DNA of 52,663 nucleotides from positions 1 to 52,663 of the forward strand of contig NZ_JAAUWV010000030.1 of assembly GCF_014694405.1 (NCBI RefSeq), written 5' to 3'. The stretch is from Pseudoalteromonas sp. S16_S37 (GTDB taxonomy: Bacteria; Pseudomonadota; Gammaproteobacteria; Enterobacterales; Alteromonadaceae). A model generated the notes under the pieces. The model worked only from the letters and a program-made list of their open reading frames with translations. It had not been told where the DNA came from and made no database searches. Position numbers and translations under genes: made by a program. Shown here piece after piece: positions 21,287 through 31,000 of the stretch. Each line of letters begins with the position of its first letter. Positions within the stretch are counted from its first letter, which is position 1.

Positions 21287-22224
21287 TGCAGGTCCACTTG
21301 ATTAAAAAGTAACTGCCCAATTTGAGTGACATTAACTACGCCACCAGCGAGTACAATGACCGCTTGTTTTTTATTAGGACTAAATATCACCATGGCACAG
21401 TAACCATCTGTTTTTCCATTATGCCAATACACATGTTCAGATTGACGCATCCAACCATAACTCATTTGTTCATTTAAGGGAGCCAACGTCGCAATCATTT
21501 GCTTGTGTAGCTGAGGATTCGTGTGCTCAAAATGCCAATAGCTCATGACCCACTGCTGCATATCATGTAAAGATGAAACAACCGCTCCGGCTCCCGCTAA
21601 ACTATCAAACTGCCAAGGCGTAACCGTTTTTCCATAGTAATCCACCGCTCCCACAAGGTTAATCTCTTTACGCTGTTTATTAGTACTAAGTGCTAATACC
21701 GTATCGGGCATGTTTAGTGGTTTAAACAAGTGTTTGTTTAAAATTACCTCAAGAGATGAGTCCATTTGTTCAGTCAATAAATAGCCCAAAACTCCATAGC
21801 CATAGTTAGAATATTCAAACGTTTGCGTCTCGCTAACGGGCTTCTTCAGTGAAGAGATAAGTTGCTGGGTATCATATCGAGCATAAGGGTTATTTATATC
21901 CATTGGCGATAAGTTATTAGGTAAGCGTGGTAACCCAGATGTGTGGGTGAGTAACTGCCGCAAAGTGTACTGATGATGAGAAAACGCTTTATCCTTTGCA
22001 AGCACTGATATTGGCATAGATAATTGCCACTGCTGTGAGCGCACCAGATCGCTGACAACTTTTGCAACCATAGGTTTAGTTAACGAGCCGACCTCAAAAA
22101 GCGCATGCTCGTTAACTTTGTCACCAAAAAAGTAATGTCTCGACTGACCATTGTTAATAATCGCAATAGCGGCATTAATCCCCTTAAAATGCTCTCCTAG
22201 CAATTGCTCTACACTATCATTCAC
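21283..22224 (-). CDS. Serine hydrolase of the beta-lactamase / PBP4* family
   Basis: A 313-residue protein of the class C beta-lactamase fold. The SxxK nucleophile motif is in GSLTKPMV, the YxN motif in YSNYGYGVLGYLL, and the third motif region is around WHNGKTDGYCAM. No signal peptide is visible at the chosen start, so it may be cytosolic. The LRQLLTHTSGLPRLP segment is typical. Substrates in this family include D-amino peptides and esters, and no antibiotic resistance is implied. It overlaps the kinase gene by four bases. Confidence 0.9.
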   Translation of the reverse strand: MNDSVEQLLGEHFKGINAAIAIINNGQSRHYFFGDKVNEHALFEVGSLTKPMVAKVVSDLVRSQQWQLSMPISVLAKDKAFSHHQYTLRQLLTHTSGLPRLPNNLSPMDINNPYARYDTQQLISSLKKPVSETQTFEYSNYGYGVLGYLLTEQMDSSLEVILNKHLFKPLNMPDTVLALSTNKQRKEINLVGAVDYYGKTVTPWQFDSLAGAGAVVSSLHDMQQWVMSYWHFEHTNPQLHKQMIATLAPLNEQMSYGWMRQSEHVYWHNGKTDGYCAMVIFSPNKKQAVIVLAGGVVNVTQIGQLLFNQVDLQ

Positions 22225-22241
22225 ATCGTCAAAAGACGCCT

Positions 22242-22883
22242 TTAGTTGAGTGTTTTTTTTAATGATAATGGCATTGCAAACCCTTGAGTGAAAGTGCCGC
22301 TGTATTCCCCTTCTTTAATCACTCCTTGATAAAGCGCGTTGATCATATTCGACTCAAAACTTAGCTCGTTTGCATTTATCGAAAATTGACTAAGAGGAAT
22401 CGCAAAGCTTTGCTGTGCTGGGCTATCTAATGTTGCATGAAACCCGTCTTGGAGCACAGCAACCTGCAACTCTAAGGGGAGTTTTTTACCATTAATATCC
22501 AGCGCGCCTGCATAGGTCCCTTCAAGCTGTAATCGCGGCTTGGCATCTGTCCCAAGTAAAGCGAAAGTCAACGGTCTCGCCTTTCCTTGTATAAAGGTGC
22601 CAACCAGCTCGCCATCAACAAACTGTCCTTCATAGCTGGCATTAAGCTTAGTATCAGAAAAACTCACCGCTTTATCAGACACCAAAAATTCACTCGGCGT
22701 ATACTCAAACATTTTTTGATTAGGGCTATCAAGCGTAAGACTTTTTGTTTTCGTGTCAATGTTAATCCCAACCACCAAAGATAACTGCTTTGATACCTCT
22801 AGTTTACCTCGCCATTGCTCAATTTTTGCCTGTGTTGGTATTGCGCATAAGAATATCAAAGTACATAAAATTTTTATCGTCAT
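22242..22883 (-). CDS. Exported protein with two internal repeats, unknown function
   Basis: A 213-residue protein with a Sec signal peptide (ILCTLIFLCAIPTQA). Two repeats of about 90 residues follow. Each holds a segment of the type F.(I/Y).(L/P)S.F.(I/V).. and ends in a GxLVGTFxQG or GEYSGTFTQG motif plus PLTF or PLSL (about residues 60-110 and 165-213). It is the first gene of the hydrolase-kinase-regulator operon, preceded by AGGAG. Proteins with such repeats are often found beside serine hydrolases, but I know no function. Confidence 0.75.
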   Translation of the reverse strand: MTIKILCTLIFLCAIPTQAKIEQWRGKLEVSKQLSLVVGINIDTKTKSLTLDSPNQKMFEYTPSEFLVSDKAVSFSDTKLNASYEGQFVDGELVGTFIQGKARPLTFALLGTDAKPRLQLEGTYAGALDINGKKLPLELQVAVLQDGFHATLDSPAQQSFAIPLSQFSINANELSFESNMINALYQGVIKEGEYSGTFTQGFAMPLSLKKTLN

Positions 22884-23020
22884 TGTCCGTCTCCTAAAAA
22901 GTTACAAATACCGTAGCAGATCTCATCGGTGTGTTGCTCAATTTATGACAAGTGAGTGCTTTTTCTTTTTAAATTGCACTAAAAATAAGATGAGCACCAT
23001 TTCTTTATTGCAATGCATGC

Positions 23021-23041
23021 AAATGAAAATAAATCTCATTT
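23021..23041 (+). promoter_or_regulatory. Fur-box-like operator upstream of the first RyhB-like sRNA
   Basis: An imperfect palindrome running AAATGAAAAT to CTCATTT that ends five bases before the -35 element. The second sRNA copy has an equivalent, better palindrome at exactly the same distance. Iron control by Fur is inferred from that match and the kind of RNA. Confidence 0.6.
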
Positions 23042-23046
23042 AACTG

Positions 23047-23075
23047 TTGACACATTAAAAGATCTAATTGATAAT
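23047..23075 (+). promoter_or_regulatory. Sigma-70 promoter of RyhB-like sRNA A
   Basis: TTGACA (23047-23052) and GATAAT (23070-23075) are separated by 17 bases. Transcription should start near 23082. The -10 region and the following bases are identical in both sRNA copies. Confidence 0.85.
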
Positions 23076-23081
23076 CAATCT

Positions 23082-23300
23082 CAACAAAGAGAGATTGACG
23101 GCTCACTTTGTTGGATAATTCATATTGTTTCTCGACCCTGAAACAGACGTGTGGCGCACGCAAACAGCCACAGGTTGAACGTGTTTGTAGCAACGCCCCT
23201 TGATACAAACGCTTTCAACCAACTCACTATTTTACTTGCTACATTGCTCATATCGGTGACGGTAGATATGACACTAAAAAGCCCCTTGTGGGCTTTTTTT
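23082..23300 (+). ncRNA. RyhB-like Fur-regulated small RNA, copy A
   Basis: About 219 bases from a strong promoter to a Rho-independent terminator (GCCCCTTGTGGGC plus seven T). The core at 23241-23250, ACATTGCTCA, is identical to the seed of enterobacterial RyhB, which base-pairs with mRNAs for iron-using proteins. A 49-base block (23223-23271) is repeated exactly in copy B. The length is like that of Vibrio RyhB. No coding frame explains the conservation. The 5' half differs between the copies. Confidence 0.82.
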
Positions 23301-23336
23301 ATGCCCCTTACTTTTTCTCACTCTTCCCTAAAAATT

Positions 23337-23357
23337 AAATGATAATTAATATCATTT
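23337..23357 (+). promoter_or_regulatory. Fur box upstream of the second RyhB-like sRNA
   Basis: A 21-base near-perfect palindrome (AAATGATAAT, A-T centre, ATCATTT) containing the GATAAT hexamer of Fur operators. It ends five bases before the -35 element, exactly as in copy A. Confidence 0.75.
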
Positions 23358-23362
23358 GGGTG

Positions 23363-23391
23363 TTGACAGTTTTGAAGATCTAATTGATAAT
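23363..23391 (+). promoter_or_regulatory. Sigma-70 promoter of RyhB-like sRNA B
   Basis: TTGACA (23363-23368) and GATAAT (23386-23391) with a 17-base spacer. The segment 23376-23404 repeats 23060-23088 exactly. Confidence 0.85.
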
Positions 23392-23397
23392 CAATCT

Positions 23398-23585
23398 CAA
23401 CAAAATGCACTGACGCGAATTTTGTTACTCTAATTGTTGATAACCTTGTTCTACGTTTGGCATACGTTAACTGCCAGGTTCAGGTAATTATTTACACTGT
23501 AACCACTCACTATTTTACTTGCTACATTGCTCATATCGGTGACGGTAGATATGAAACTTAAAAAGCCCCTTGCGGGCTTTTTTTA
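23398..23585 (+). ncRNA. RyhB-like Fur-regulated small RNA, copy B
   Basis: About 188 bases, ending in a terminator (GCCCCTTGCGGGC then T run). It carries the same ACATTGCTCA core (23524-23533) inside the 49-base block 23506-23554 shared with copy A. The tandem arrangement, with separate promoters and Fur boxes, recalls the PrrF1/PrrF2 pair of Pseudomonas. The two copies probably repress iron-protein mRNAs under low iron. Confidence 0.82.
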
Positions 23586-23689
23586 TGTTCAGACTTCGCT
23601 CATTACACACTGTAATTAGCTGTAATCGACTATAAAATCAACACCGTGTATGATGCTATTCACTTCAAGCGTGAATAATAAAAATACTC

Positions 23690-25105
23690 ATGGACCATGC
23701 TCGACGCCGCTGTAATATCACATTAACTCTGTTGTTATTGGCTGGGTTTACTTTTACTAGCTGGTTTAGCTATCACATGGCTCACCATTCGCTTAGCGAA
23801 GGTATTGTGGATGATGCACTTCCTCTTACAAGCCACTTAATTAGCACTGATTTACAAAAGCAGCTGCAAGGGCCTATTTATGTTGCCCAAAGCATGGCAC
23901 AAAACCACTTTGTTCATCTATGGCTCAAAAATAACCAAAGCGATACAGACCAGCTTTTCGCCTTTTTAAAGAAAACTAAAACTCTATTTAAAAGCCAAAC
24001 CAGTTTTTTAGTCGACCATAGAACAAAAAAGTACTATCACTTTGATGGCCGCACCAACCAGCTCAACCTAAACTCCCCAGAAGCGGCTTGGTACAACGAA
24101 GTCTTAAACTTTACAAAACTGGATTACGTGTTAAATGTTGACGTATCTCCACAGGACAACTTTAACCCCATTGTGTATGTAAACCATAAAATCATTGCAA
24201 ACAATGAGCTGCTCGGCGTGACAGGCGTTGGTATTCAACTCGATGACTTACAACACCTAATCAATTACTACCAAAACCAGTACAAACGTAAGGTCTATTT
24301 TGCAGACCATCAAGGACGGCTGATTTTTTATAATCAAAATAAAATGCCTAGCCAATCACTGACATCTGAATTTTCCGAGCACCTTGATGCAATTCTTAAG
24401 CAACCTAACTATAAGTTCTCGATTAAGCAACAAGGCATACTGAGGCTTATCAACTCACGTTACATTCCTGACTTGGGCTGGCACTTAATGGTTGAGCAAA
24501 CCTTTACACCAGAAACAAAATTAACTGATGCACTGATAGCCAATCTGTTGTTGGGAGTGGTGATCACTTTGTGTATTTTGGCCATAGCACAACTGACTTT
24601 TAACCAATATCAAAGACGGCTAGAAGCTATCGCATTAACAGACAAACTCTGTAATGTATTAAATCGCCAAGCTTTTGAGCCCCTGCTACAGCGCCATATT
24701 TTACGTGCTAAACCCGGCCGAGTGCCGTTGAGCTTACTACTGTTAGATATTGACCACTTTAAGCAAGTTAACGACCAGCATGGCCACTTAGTTGGCGACC
24801 AAGTGTTAAAACACTTTGCCCAGCTATGTATGGCCGTTGCCGATAGCAGCGATATTATCTGCCGCTGGGGTGGTGAAGAGTTCATGATTTTGATGCCTAA
24901 TGCGTACATCGACCATGCCACACAATTTGGGGAACGCTTAAGAGCGAAACTCGCTGCGTGTGATTGCATTGTACCTATCACAATCAGTATTGGCGTTGCG
25001 CAATATCAACCACAAGAAAGTGAAGATGACTTTATTAAGCGTGCTGATGACGCTTTGTATCGAGCAAAACGGTTAGGCAGAAACAGAGTAGAGTTGGCTG
25101 CGTGA
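23690..25105 (+). CDS. Diguanylate cyclase with a periplasmic Cache-type sensor
   Basis: A 471-residue inner-membrane protein: membrane helix at about 10-30, a periplasmic dCache-like domain (about 35-280; the LLGVTGVGIQLDDL segment is typical), a second helix at about 283-305 and a GGDEF domain (about 320-471). The active site is intact (RWGGEEF). The RxxD inhibitory site is absent (DSSD in its place), so feedback inhibition by c-di-GMP is not expected. It is a single gene downstream of the sRNA pair and convergent with rbgA. Confidence 0.92.
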   Translation: MDHARRRCNITLTLLLLAGFTFTSWFSYHMAHHSLSEGIVDDALPLTSHLISTDLQKQLQGPIYVAQSMAQNHFVHLWLKNNQSDTDQLFAFLKKTKTLFKSQTSFLVDHRTKKYYHFDGRTNQLNLNSPEAAWYNEVLNFTKLDYVLNVDVSPQDNFNPIVYVNHKIIANNELLGVTGVGIQLDDLQHLINYYQNQYKRKVYFADHQGRLIFYNQNKMPSQSLTSEFSEHLDAILKQPNYKFSIKQQGILRLINSRYIPDLGWHLMVEQTFTPETKLTDALIANLLLGVVITLCILAIAQLTFNQYQRRLEAIALTDKLCNVLNRQAFEPLLQRHILRAKPGRVPLSLLLLDIDHFKQVNDQHGHLVGDQVLKHFAQLCMAVADSSDIICRWGGEEFMILMPNAYIDHATQFGERLRAKLAACDCIVPITISIGVAQYQPQESEDDFIKRADDALYRAKRLGRNRVELAA

Positions 25106-25124
25106 TGCAGCCAACATAGTGTGG

Positions 25125-26078
25125 TTAGCGTCTATTTTTACGAGCACGAGCCCGACGTTGTTTTTTCTCTTCTTCTTTTGCGGCCTTTTTAGCTTCTGCT
25201 TCTGCACGTAACTGCGCCACCATCACTTCTTCTTCTTCACGCATCTGCGGCGTTTCCATAGTGATACGGCCAATCACAGCATCGCGCAGTTCATTGATTA
25301 AAATTTCAGACATTTTGTGTGTATCGATTTGATTGCCGCCTCTGATACAACCGCGCTTTTTCCCAGCCATTTCGATAAATTCCCAATCTTGTTCTGGTAA
25401 TTCATCAATTTTATAGCGCGCTTTCAGCAACTGAGGATAAGCCTGTAAAAGGTACTCTGCGGTATAGCTTGCCACTTCTTCATAATCAATGGCAGTATCT
25501 CTAATAGCCCCCGTTGCGGCGAGTCTATAACCTGAGTTTTCGTTTTCCACTTTAGGCCATAACATGCCTGGTGTATCGTATAGCATAATGCCGTCGTCTA
25601 GCTTGATCCGCTGTTGTGCTTTAGTGACGGCGGGTTCATTACCAGTCTTGGCAACGATGCGCCCAGCTAAAATATTAATGAGGGTCGATTTACCCACATT
25701 TGGAATCCCCATGATCATCGCTTTAAGCTGTTTGTCTGCTCCAACTTTTTGTGGCGCTAACTTTTTGCATAACTCATTAATTTTATGAACTTCTGCCGCT
25801 TTATCATGACCAAACGCAAGCGCCTTAACACCATTTTCTTGCTCAAAGTAGGTCATCCACTGCTGAGTCAATTCAGGGTCCGCTAAATCGGCTTTGTTAA
25901 GTATTTTGATGACCGGTTTATCTGCGCGAAGTACCGACACCATGGGATTTTCACTACTGTAAGGGATACGTGCATCCAGCACTTCTATGATCACATCCAT
26001 CTGCGGCATGATCTCTTTGATCTCATTACGAGCCTTATTCATATGCCCAGGAAACCACTGGATACCAGTTCTACTCAT
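25125..26078 (-). CDS. rbgA: Ribosome biogenesis GTPase RbgA/YlqF-like
   Basis: A 317-residue circularly permuted GTPase. The G4 motif comes first (ILNKADLAD), then G1 (MGIPNVGKSTLIN) and G3 (YDTPGML). The N-terminal IQWFPGHMNKARNEIKE is diagnostic of the YlqF/RbgA family, which helps mature the large ribosomal subunit. A Lys/Arg-rich tail suits RNA binding. It is convergent with the diguanylate cyclase and marks the edge of conserved chromosome before the accessory cluster. Confidence 0.93.
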   Translation of the reverse strand: MSRTGIQWFPGHMNKARNEIKEIMPQMDVIIEVLDARIPYSSENPMVSVLRADKPVIKILNKADLADPELTQQWMTYFEQENGVKALAFGHDKAAEVHKINELCKKLAPQKVGADKQLKAMIMGIPNVGKSTLINILAGRIVAKTGNEPAVTKAQQRIKLDDGIMLYDTPGMLWPKVENENSGYRLAATGAIRDTAIDYEEVASYTAEYLLQAYPQLLKARYKIDELPEQDWEFIEMAGKKRGCIRGGNQIDTHKMSEILINELRDAVIGRITMETPQMREEEEVMVAQLRAEAEAKKAAKEEEKKQRRARARKNRR

Positions 26079-26271
26079 TTGTTTTAAAACCTTTAGTTTA
26101 ATAAACGCTATCTTTATGGTACTAAATCGGGTATTAAATGTTTTCCCTCCTGATACGCTTATACATGATGACTTAGCCGTAAGCGGTATCAGTTTACTAC
26201 AAAAGTAAGCATTGATGAATCAACCAAATTACTATTCACTTATTGGTTTGAGAAAAGAGCCAACTTACACA

Positions 26272-26318
26272 GCTCCAATACACAACACTCGTCTCATATG
26301 ATAGTTGTGTATTGGAGC
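26272..26318. repeat. Perfect 15-base inverted repeat at the end of the accessory cluster
   Basis: Arms 26272-26286 and 26304-26318 (GCTCCAATACACAAC and its complement) around a 17-base loop. It lies in the gap between rbgA and the last cluster gene. There is no T run on either side, so it is not a typical terminator. It could be a transcript-end hairpin, a protein-binding site or a scar of a mobile element. Confidence 0.75.
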
Positions 26319-26329
26319 GCTGTTGAGAA

Positions 26330-26365
26330 GTTCAGTGATAAGCCCAATAAAGCTGACCACTGAAC
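26330..26365. repeat. Second inverted repeat beside the cluster end
   Basis: Eight-base arms GTTCAGTG (26330-26337) and CACTGAAC (26358-26365) with a 20-base loop, ten bases before the stop of the ABM-like gene. It probably forms an RNA hairpin at the 3' end of the cluster transcript. Confidence 0.5.
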
Positions 26366-26374
26366 GTGACTTGA

Positions 26375-26797
26375 TTACAGTTTGACATTTCCGATAACTG
26401 AGAACTGCTCATACTCAAATGGCTTGGCCAGAGCATGATGCGGAAAGTTCTTAATATGATCTTCGCCATTTCCACGCTTTTCAGCAAAACGTTTAAACGC
26501 TTGATGGTAATCGGATCTTGAACGCCAAATTGTCAAATGAATGAAAGGCCCACCTTGCTCTGAAGGCTTAAGCATCAAATGGAACAAACTGCCAGAAATA
26601 ACATAATCACTAACCTTTGAGAATCCTAACATATACTCTGCGAGCTCTTGCTCACTACCTTTTTTTGGATAAAGCTTAATCATTGAAACGACAGGCACTT
26701 CGATAGTAGAGTCATTTTTCCACCAACCCACCCCAAGCATCATGACTGCCGTCATTATAGGTACAAGGATGACGACAATTAAGATTTTTTTTAACAT
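26375..26797 (-). CDS. Membrane-anchored ABM-like (dimeric alpha/beta barrel) protein
   Basis: About 140 residues. An N-terminal hydrophobic helix (LKKILIVVILVPIMTAVMML) anchors a C-terminal domain of about 100 residues resembling antibiotic-biosynthesis monooxygenase / haem-degrading barrels (VVSMIKLYPKKGSEQELAEYM, FIHLTIWRSRSDYHQAF). The start at ATG 26797 is chosen because GGAG lies 7 bases upstream; a GTG at 26821 is also possible. It is the last gene of the cluster, 37 bases after the acyl-CoA dehydrogenase. Family assignment is by pattern only and no activity is shown. Confidence 0.65.
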   Translation of the reverse strand: MLKKILIVVILVPIMTAVMMLGVGWWKNDSTIEVPVVSMIKLYPKKGSEQELAEYMLGFSKVSDYVISGSLFHLMLKPSEQGGPFIHLTIWRSRSDYHQAFKRFAEKRGNGEDHIKNFPHHALAKPFEYEQFSVIGNVKL

Positions 26798-26834
26798 TAT
26801 TTTCTCCATTATTGAATACACATATCTTCCCTAT

Positions 26835-28064
26835 CTAGGGTAAATTTATTTCGGCTATGATTGAGTCATACAAGGACTCAACCCAACTATTTGCAGGGGA
26901 AGCGACCCCCATAAAGAATGACGCTCGAACATCTCTACATAAACGAGACAGAACAGATCCCTCTTGATAGCTTCTTCCCCCACAAAGCTGCATCGCAATA
27001 TCAACGAGCTCGGTTGCATTTTTCTCTATTATCTGTCCAACTTGTAAACAAGCTTGAAATGAGTTTTGGATCTGGGTGTCAACTGCCAGCGTTCTTTGAG
27101 CCAACTCGATCTGTTCTATCCCATACGATAAAGCACTTCGAGCAGAAAAAAGTCGAATACTCGCATCCGCAACCAATTGTTTTAAACGCGCGCTTGGATT
27201 GCTATCGTCACTGTGTTTTAAAAATAGTTCGATTTGCTCATAAGCCTCTTCAGCGATGCCAAGATACGCTGCAATTATAGGAATTGTCCCTAAAGATCTA
27301 CCATTGAAGTCTTTCGGCTTTATCCCCCATTCACCTCTGTCTATAAAATCCTTATGATCCATCTGCACCTGATCAAAATATACCTTTCCACTGCCTGAGC
27401 CCTTTAATCCCATACCATACCACGTGGTATCCACTTCAAGGCCAGGCTGTGATTTTGGAATCATAAAAGTGCCAAGTCTAGCCCCTTCTCGTGTATCTAC
27501 TCTCACTCGCGTGTAAAAGTGGGTAGCTACAGGAGCCAAAGAAACAAAGTCTTTTCGCCCTTTTATGATAAACCCATGTTCATTCGCCAATGCACGCGTT
27601 CGTACTTCCCAAGGCTGGATACCATGTTCTGATACTGCAGAGCTGACAATCATGTTGTCAGTTACCAATGCACTGAGCCATGTTTTCAAACGCTGTTTTT
27701 TTATGGCACATACTGTCGAGTGATAATCTCTTGAGAAATATACCGTCAACGCAAAGTGCATGCTTAAGGACAAACCCAATGATGCATCATACTGCGCTAT
27801 AGCTGTCACTATTTTGCATACACCACTCAAAGAATGTACACCGCTGCCACCTAGCTCTTTCGGCGCACAAGCAGCCGTTACACCCAAACGCTGAAGTAAC
27901 GTGAGGCTGTCAAATGCAAAAGTATTCGTTTGATCACTTTTTACGGCGTTAGCTCGAAGTTCTTGTGCATGTTTATGAATGGCTTCACACACTAAAACTG
28001 ACACATCAGATATGTACAATTGCTCCAAAGGACTAACTTGAAATGGTGTTAAAGCTTCAGACAT
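26835..28064 (-). CDS. Acyl-CoA dehydrogenase family flavoprotein
   Basis: About 409 residues. The N-terminal helical domain (LQRLGVTAACAPKELGGSGVHSL), the middle beta domain (FIIKGRKDFVSLAPVATHFYT, GTFMIPKSQPGLEVD..WYGMGLKGSGSG) and the C-terminal helical domain (MQLCGGRSYQEGSVLSRLCRD) are all typical. FAD-dependent alpha,beta-dehydrogenation is expected. In biosynthetic clusters such enzymes often act on carrier-bound aminoacyl groups, so the NRPS-like carrier could supply its substrate (inference). The start at ATG 28064 has AAGGAGG upstream and overlaps the preceding gene by eight bases. Confidence 0.88.
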   Translation of the reverse strand: MSEALTPFQVSPLEQLYISDVSVLVCEAIHKHAQELRANAVKSDQTNTFAFDSLTLLQRLGVTAACAPKELGGSGVHSLSGVCKIVTAIAQYDASLGLSLSMHFALTVYFSRDYHSTVCAIKKQRLKTWLSALVTDNMIVSSAVSEHGIQPWEVRTRALANEHGFIIKGRKDFVSLAPVATHFYTRVRVDTREGARLGTFMIPKSQPGLEVDTTWYGMGLKGSGSGKVYFDQVQMDHKDFIDRGEWGIKPKDFNGRSLGTIPIIAAYLGIAEEAYEQIELFLKHSDDSNPSARLKQLVADASIRLFSARSALSYGIEQIELAQRTLAVDTQIQNSFQACLQVGQIIEKNATELVDIAMQLCGGRSYQEGSVLSRLCRDVRASFFMGVASPANSWVESLYDSIIAEINLP

Positions 28065-31000
28065 CCCTTCCTCCTTCAACCATTTTTCGTACTTTAGTAA
28101 TTGACATTCCACCAATATGTACAATATCCAGTACATGCAGGTCTGGTGAGATAGCTTGTGTCAGAGGTAGCGATAACTGACATATTCCAGGCTCAATTTG
28201 CCAATATTGATGCCCAATTGTTTTGCCAAGTCCCTTATCAATGAATGTCGCAAAGACATGCTGCTTGTCATTCCCAAACAGACTGCTCATCGGGGCTTGG
28301 AAAGTTAAAGGGACAGGTTGGTCACCGCGAACAACTTTTGGAACCGAAAGGTTTTCTAAGCACTGCTCATTGAGAATGTAAGATTTAAAACCGCAGACAG
28401 GACAATCATGCCTAATATCCGCAACGCTTTGAGACACTAGAATATTCACCTCTGTAACTGACTCCGGGCTTTGGCAACGTTCGCAAGTAATAATTTTCAA
28501 AGGCTCTCGACCAAAAACACGCTCAGTGTCGCCAAGAAAATGAGTTGGTATGCGGCCGCCTAAGCTATTAACTATGCTGCACATCACCTTATCCCACTGC
28601 TTAACATCTTGTACTATGCGGATCCAGATCTGCAGTGTATTTTGATTCCACAGACCATCAAGTAGCATTTCACCAACCAATTGGCTCAAGGCTTGGAAGT
28701 AAACTTCAATATTACTGCGAATTTTTGATAGGTGGTCTAGCGCTGTACGAGCCTGAGCAAACATATTTTCACAGTTGCCAAATAGCCAAAGATTGTCCAT
28801 ATTCGCGAAAGAAAGTTTCAAAGTATTTTCAAGCTGGATGGCACGCCTTAGACGTTCAGGGAATTGAAAAACAATCACAGCCAAATCTTGACTCAAAGCA
28901 GACTTGTCCTCAAATTCATATTGCCTATCAGGTTTGTGAGTGACTAATAAATGCTCACGCCCTCGAATTACGGTATCAGCACCATTTACTTGGATTACTT
29001 CTCCTATCTGATCCTTTTTTATCTTTAACAAATCAACAGTATTTACCTGTATCGTTCTCTCACGATCGTCCACATAGGGATCGCCAATTAGAATCAACTC
29101 TTTTCTACCAATAAAATCATCTAGCGCAGAGATCATATCTGGAAGTTGGTACCCGTTTTGAAGAAGGCTTGCACTTCCAAATGAAAGCCCCCAAGGAACA
29201 GGTATCGGCGAAATCGTACTAACAAACAAACGCGGGTATCCTTCGATACAAGCCAATGCTGAACTCACCGTAGATGGATAAATTTCCTTTGCCACAGAGA
29301 CTCCATTGCAGCTAAGCAAAAGAAAGGACTCAGTTTTCAAACAGTTAAAGTGAGAAAGCGTAATTGAAGGGTCATGAACACGTTTACATCTTTTTTGCTC
29401 ACCGTTGTTAACACAGCCATTTAGCACAGCTTCCGACAAGTCATATTCATACTCTTCATACAAACCACATAAGACTGCCTGATTTAAATTCACATGTGCA
29501 CCTTCTCCATGTGCAACAACAACTAAGCTTTTTCGGTAATTAGTCTCATTCAGGAACTTTTCTGGATCATAGTTTTGTAAAACTGGAGAAGTAGGCTCAT
29601 AGAAATCAGCTTGCTTTTGATGAATAGCATCTATTAATCCAGTCCCATCGACATAGGCTGTCCGCAAGCGGTTTTTTAGCGCTAAAAAACAAATAGCGGC
29701 ACGATCATGACCTGTAAAAACCCCCCAGCGACATTGCATTTTAGCACTCAACTCGACAAGTATCTTAGTCTTGAGTTCATTTTTACAGCCAATGATCAAC
29801 ATTGATTTATATGCATCAGAGGCAGCTATAATCGCGTCAATACTAGCAAACTTCTTGACCACTCGACCCGCCAAACCAGCATAATACTGTGCGATAGCTT
29901 GATGTGAAGTATCTATATATACAACAGGGTGCATTTGACCATCACATACCTTTTTCACTAGATAGTGATAGCTTTTCAATACTCGTTTCCAATGCTCAAA
30001 GCGTGACTGTGTCGTTGGTTTTATCAGTGGAAGACGCCCACTAAAAATGTATGAACGCCAATGTAATGTGAACGCTTCTTCGGTTAACCAGACTACATTA
30101 TCTGCGTTAAACACACCTGCACTAAATTCTGTGTCATCTTCGCCATGCTCACTCCATCGAGTCCGCTCCACCCACCACCTTGATACCTCATTAACTGCAT
30201 CATAAATAGTAATATCTTGTGTCTGTTGCAAAATAGCTTTGGCAACATGATCCGAGACTGATTTTGCGCCATGATAGTATGTATTTAGACTTCCTATAGC
30301 TTGATAGTCTACAACACAATCTTTATCACACTGAGTCGGGAGACTATTCAATATGCCCTGTTGTGGAGGAAACCAAATAAAGCCCGCCATTTTCCTCGGT
30401 GAGCATACTTTAATGTCGTGCAACAATCCAGCTTGTGCTTGAAGTGTCACTTGATACAAATTAACACCGAAAGCCTGTTGATAAACTGGTACATGACCAC
30501 ACCCACCAGGACGACACGCAATTTCATTAAAGACAACAACACCATTAGGGCAAACAAATACTTCAGCATGGAAAGCAAACAATGTATCTGTTACAGCTAA
30601 TGCACTTATAGCTTGCTTGACACACTCACATACTGGCTGAAAGTCTTTATGTGTTGGCTCAATCATCCAACTTTGTAGCAATTCCCCATGTACAGCTTTG
30701 AGATTTGCCGTCGTTCGTGATGGCCAAATATGCTTGACTTCTCCACCTACCATTAATCCATCTATTGTGTAGAATTCGCCTTCGATCCAAGCTTCTATTA
30801 ACCATTGCCCATCAGTTAATGTATCCGAATTGTGTTCAATAAAGCACTCTAAATCAGACTCTTCATGTACTATGCTTACACCGACAGAACCTCCGCCGAA
30901 CCGAGGCTTGATTACCGCGGGAAAGCCATACTCCAAAATAAATTGCTTCAATACATGCTTGCTAGTGACTAAGGACATACTCGCAACCATCACACCGGCC

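Noticed and set aside
21283..22224. Calling the stand-alone beta-lactamase-like gene an antibiotic resistance gene
   Set aside because: The motifs fit the broad serine hydrolase family and the operon is regulatory in character; nothing supports beta-lactam hydrolysis.
22753..23043. A 96-codon plus-strand frame before the sRNA pair
   Set aside because: It overlaps the signal-peptide region of the repeat protein and the Fur box; codon pattern and lack of a ribosome site argue against it.
23021..23585. CRISPR or insertion-sequence origin of the direct repeats
   Set aside because: There are only two copies, each with a promoter, Fur box and terminator; this fits duplicated sRNA genes.
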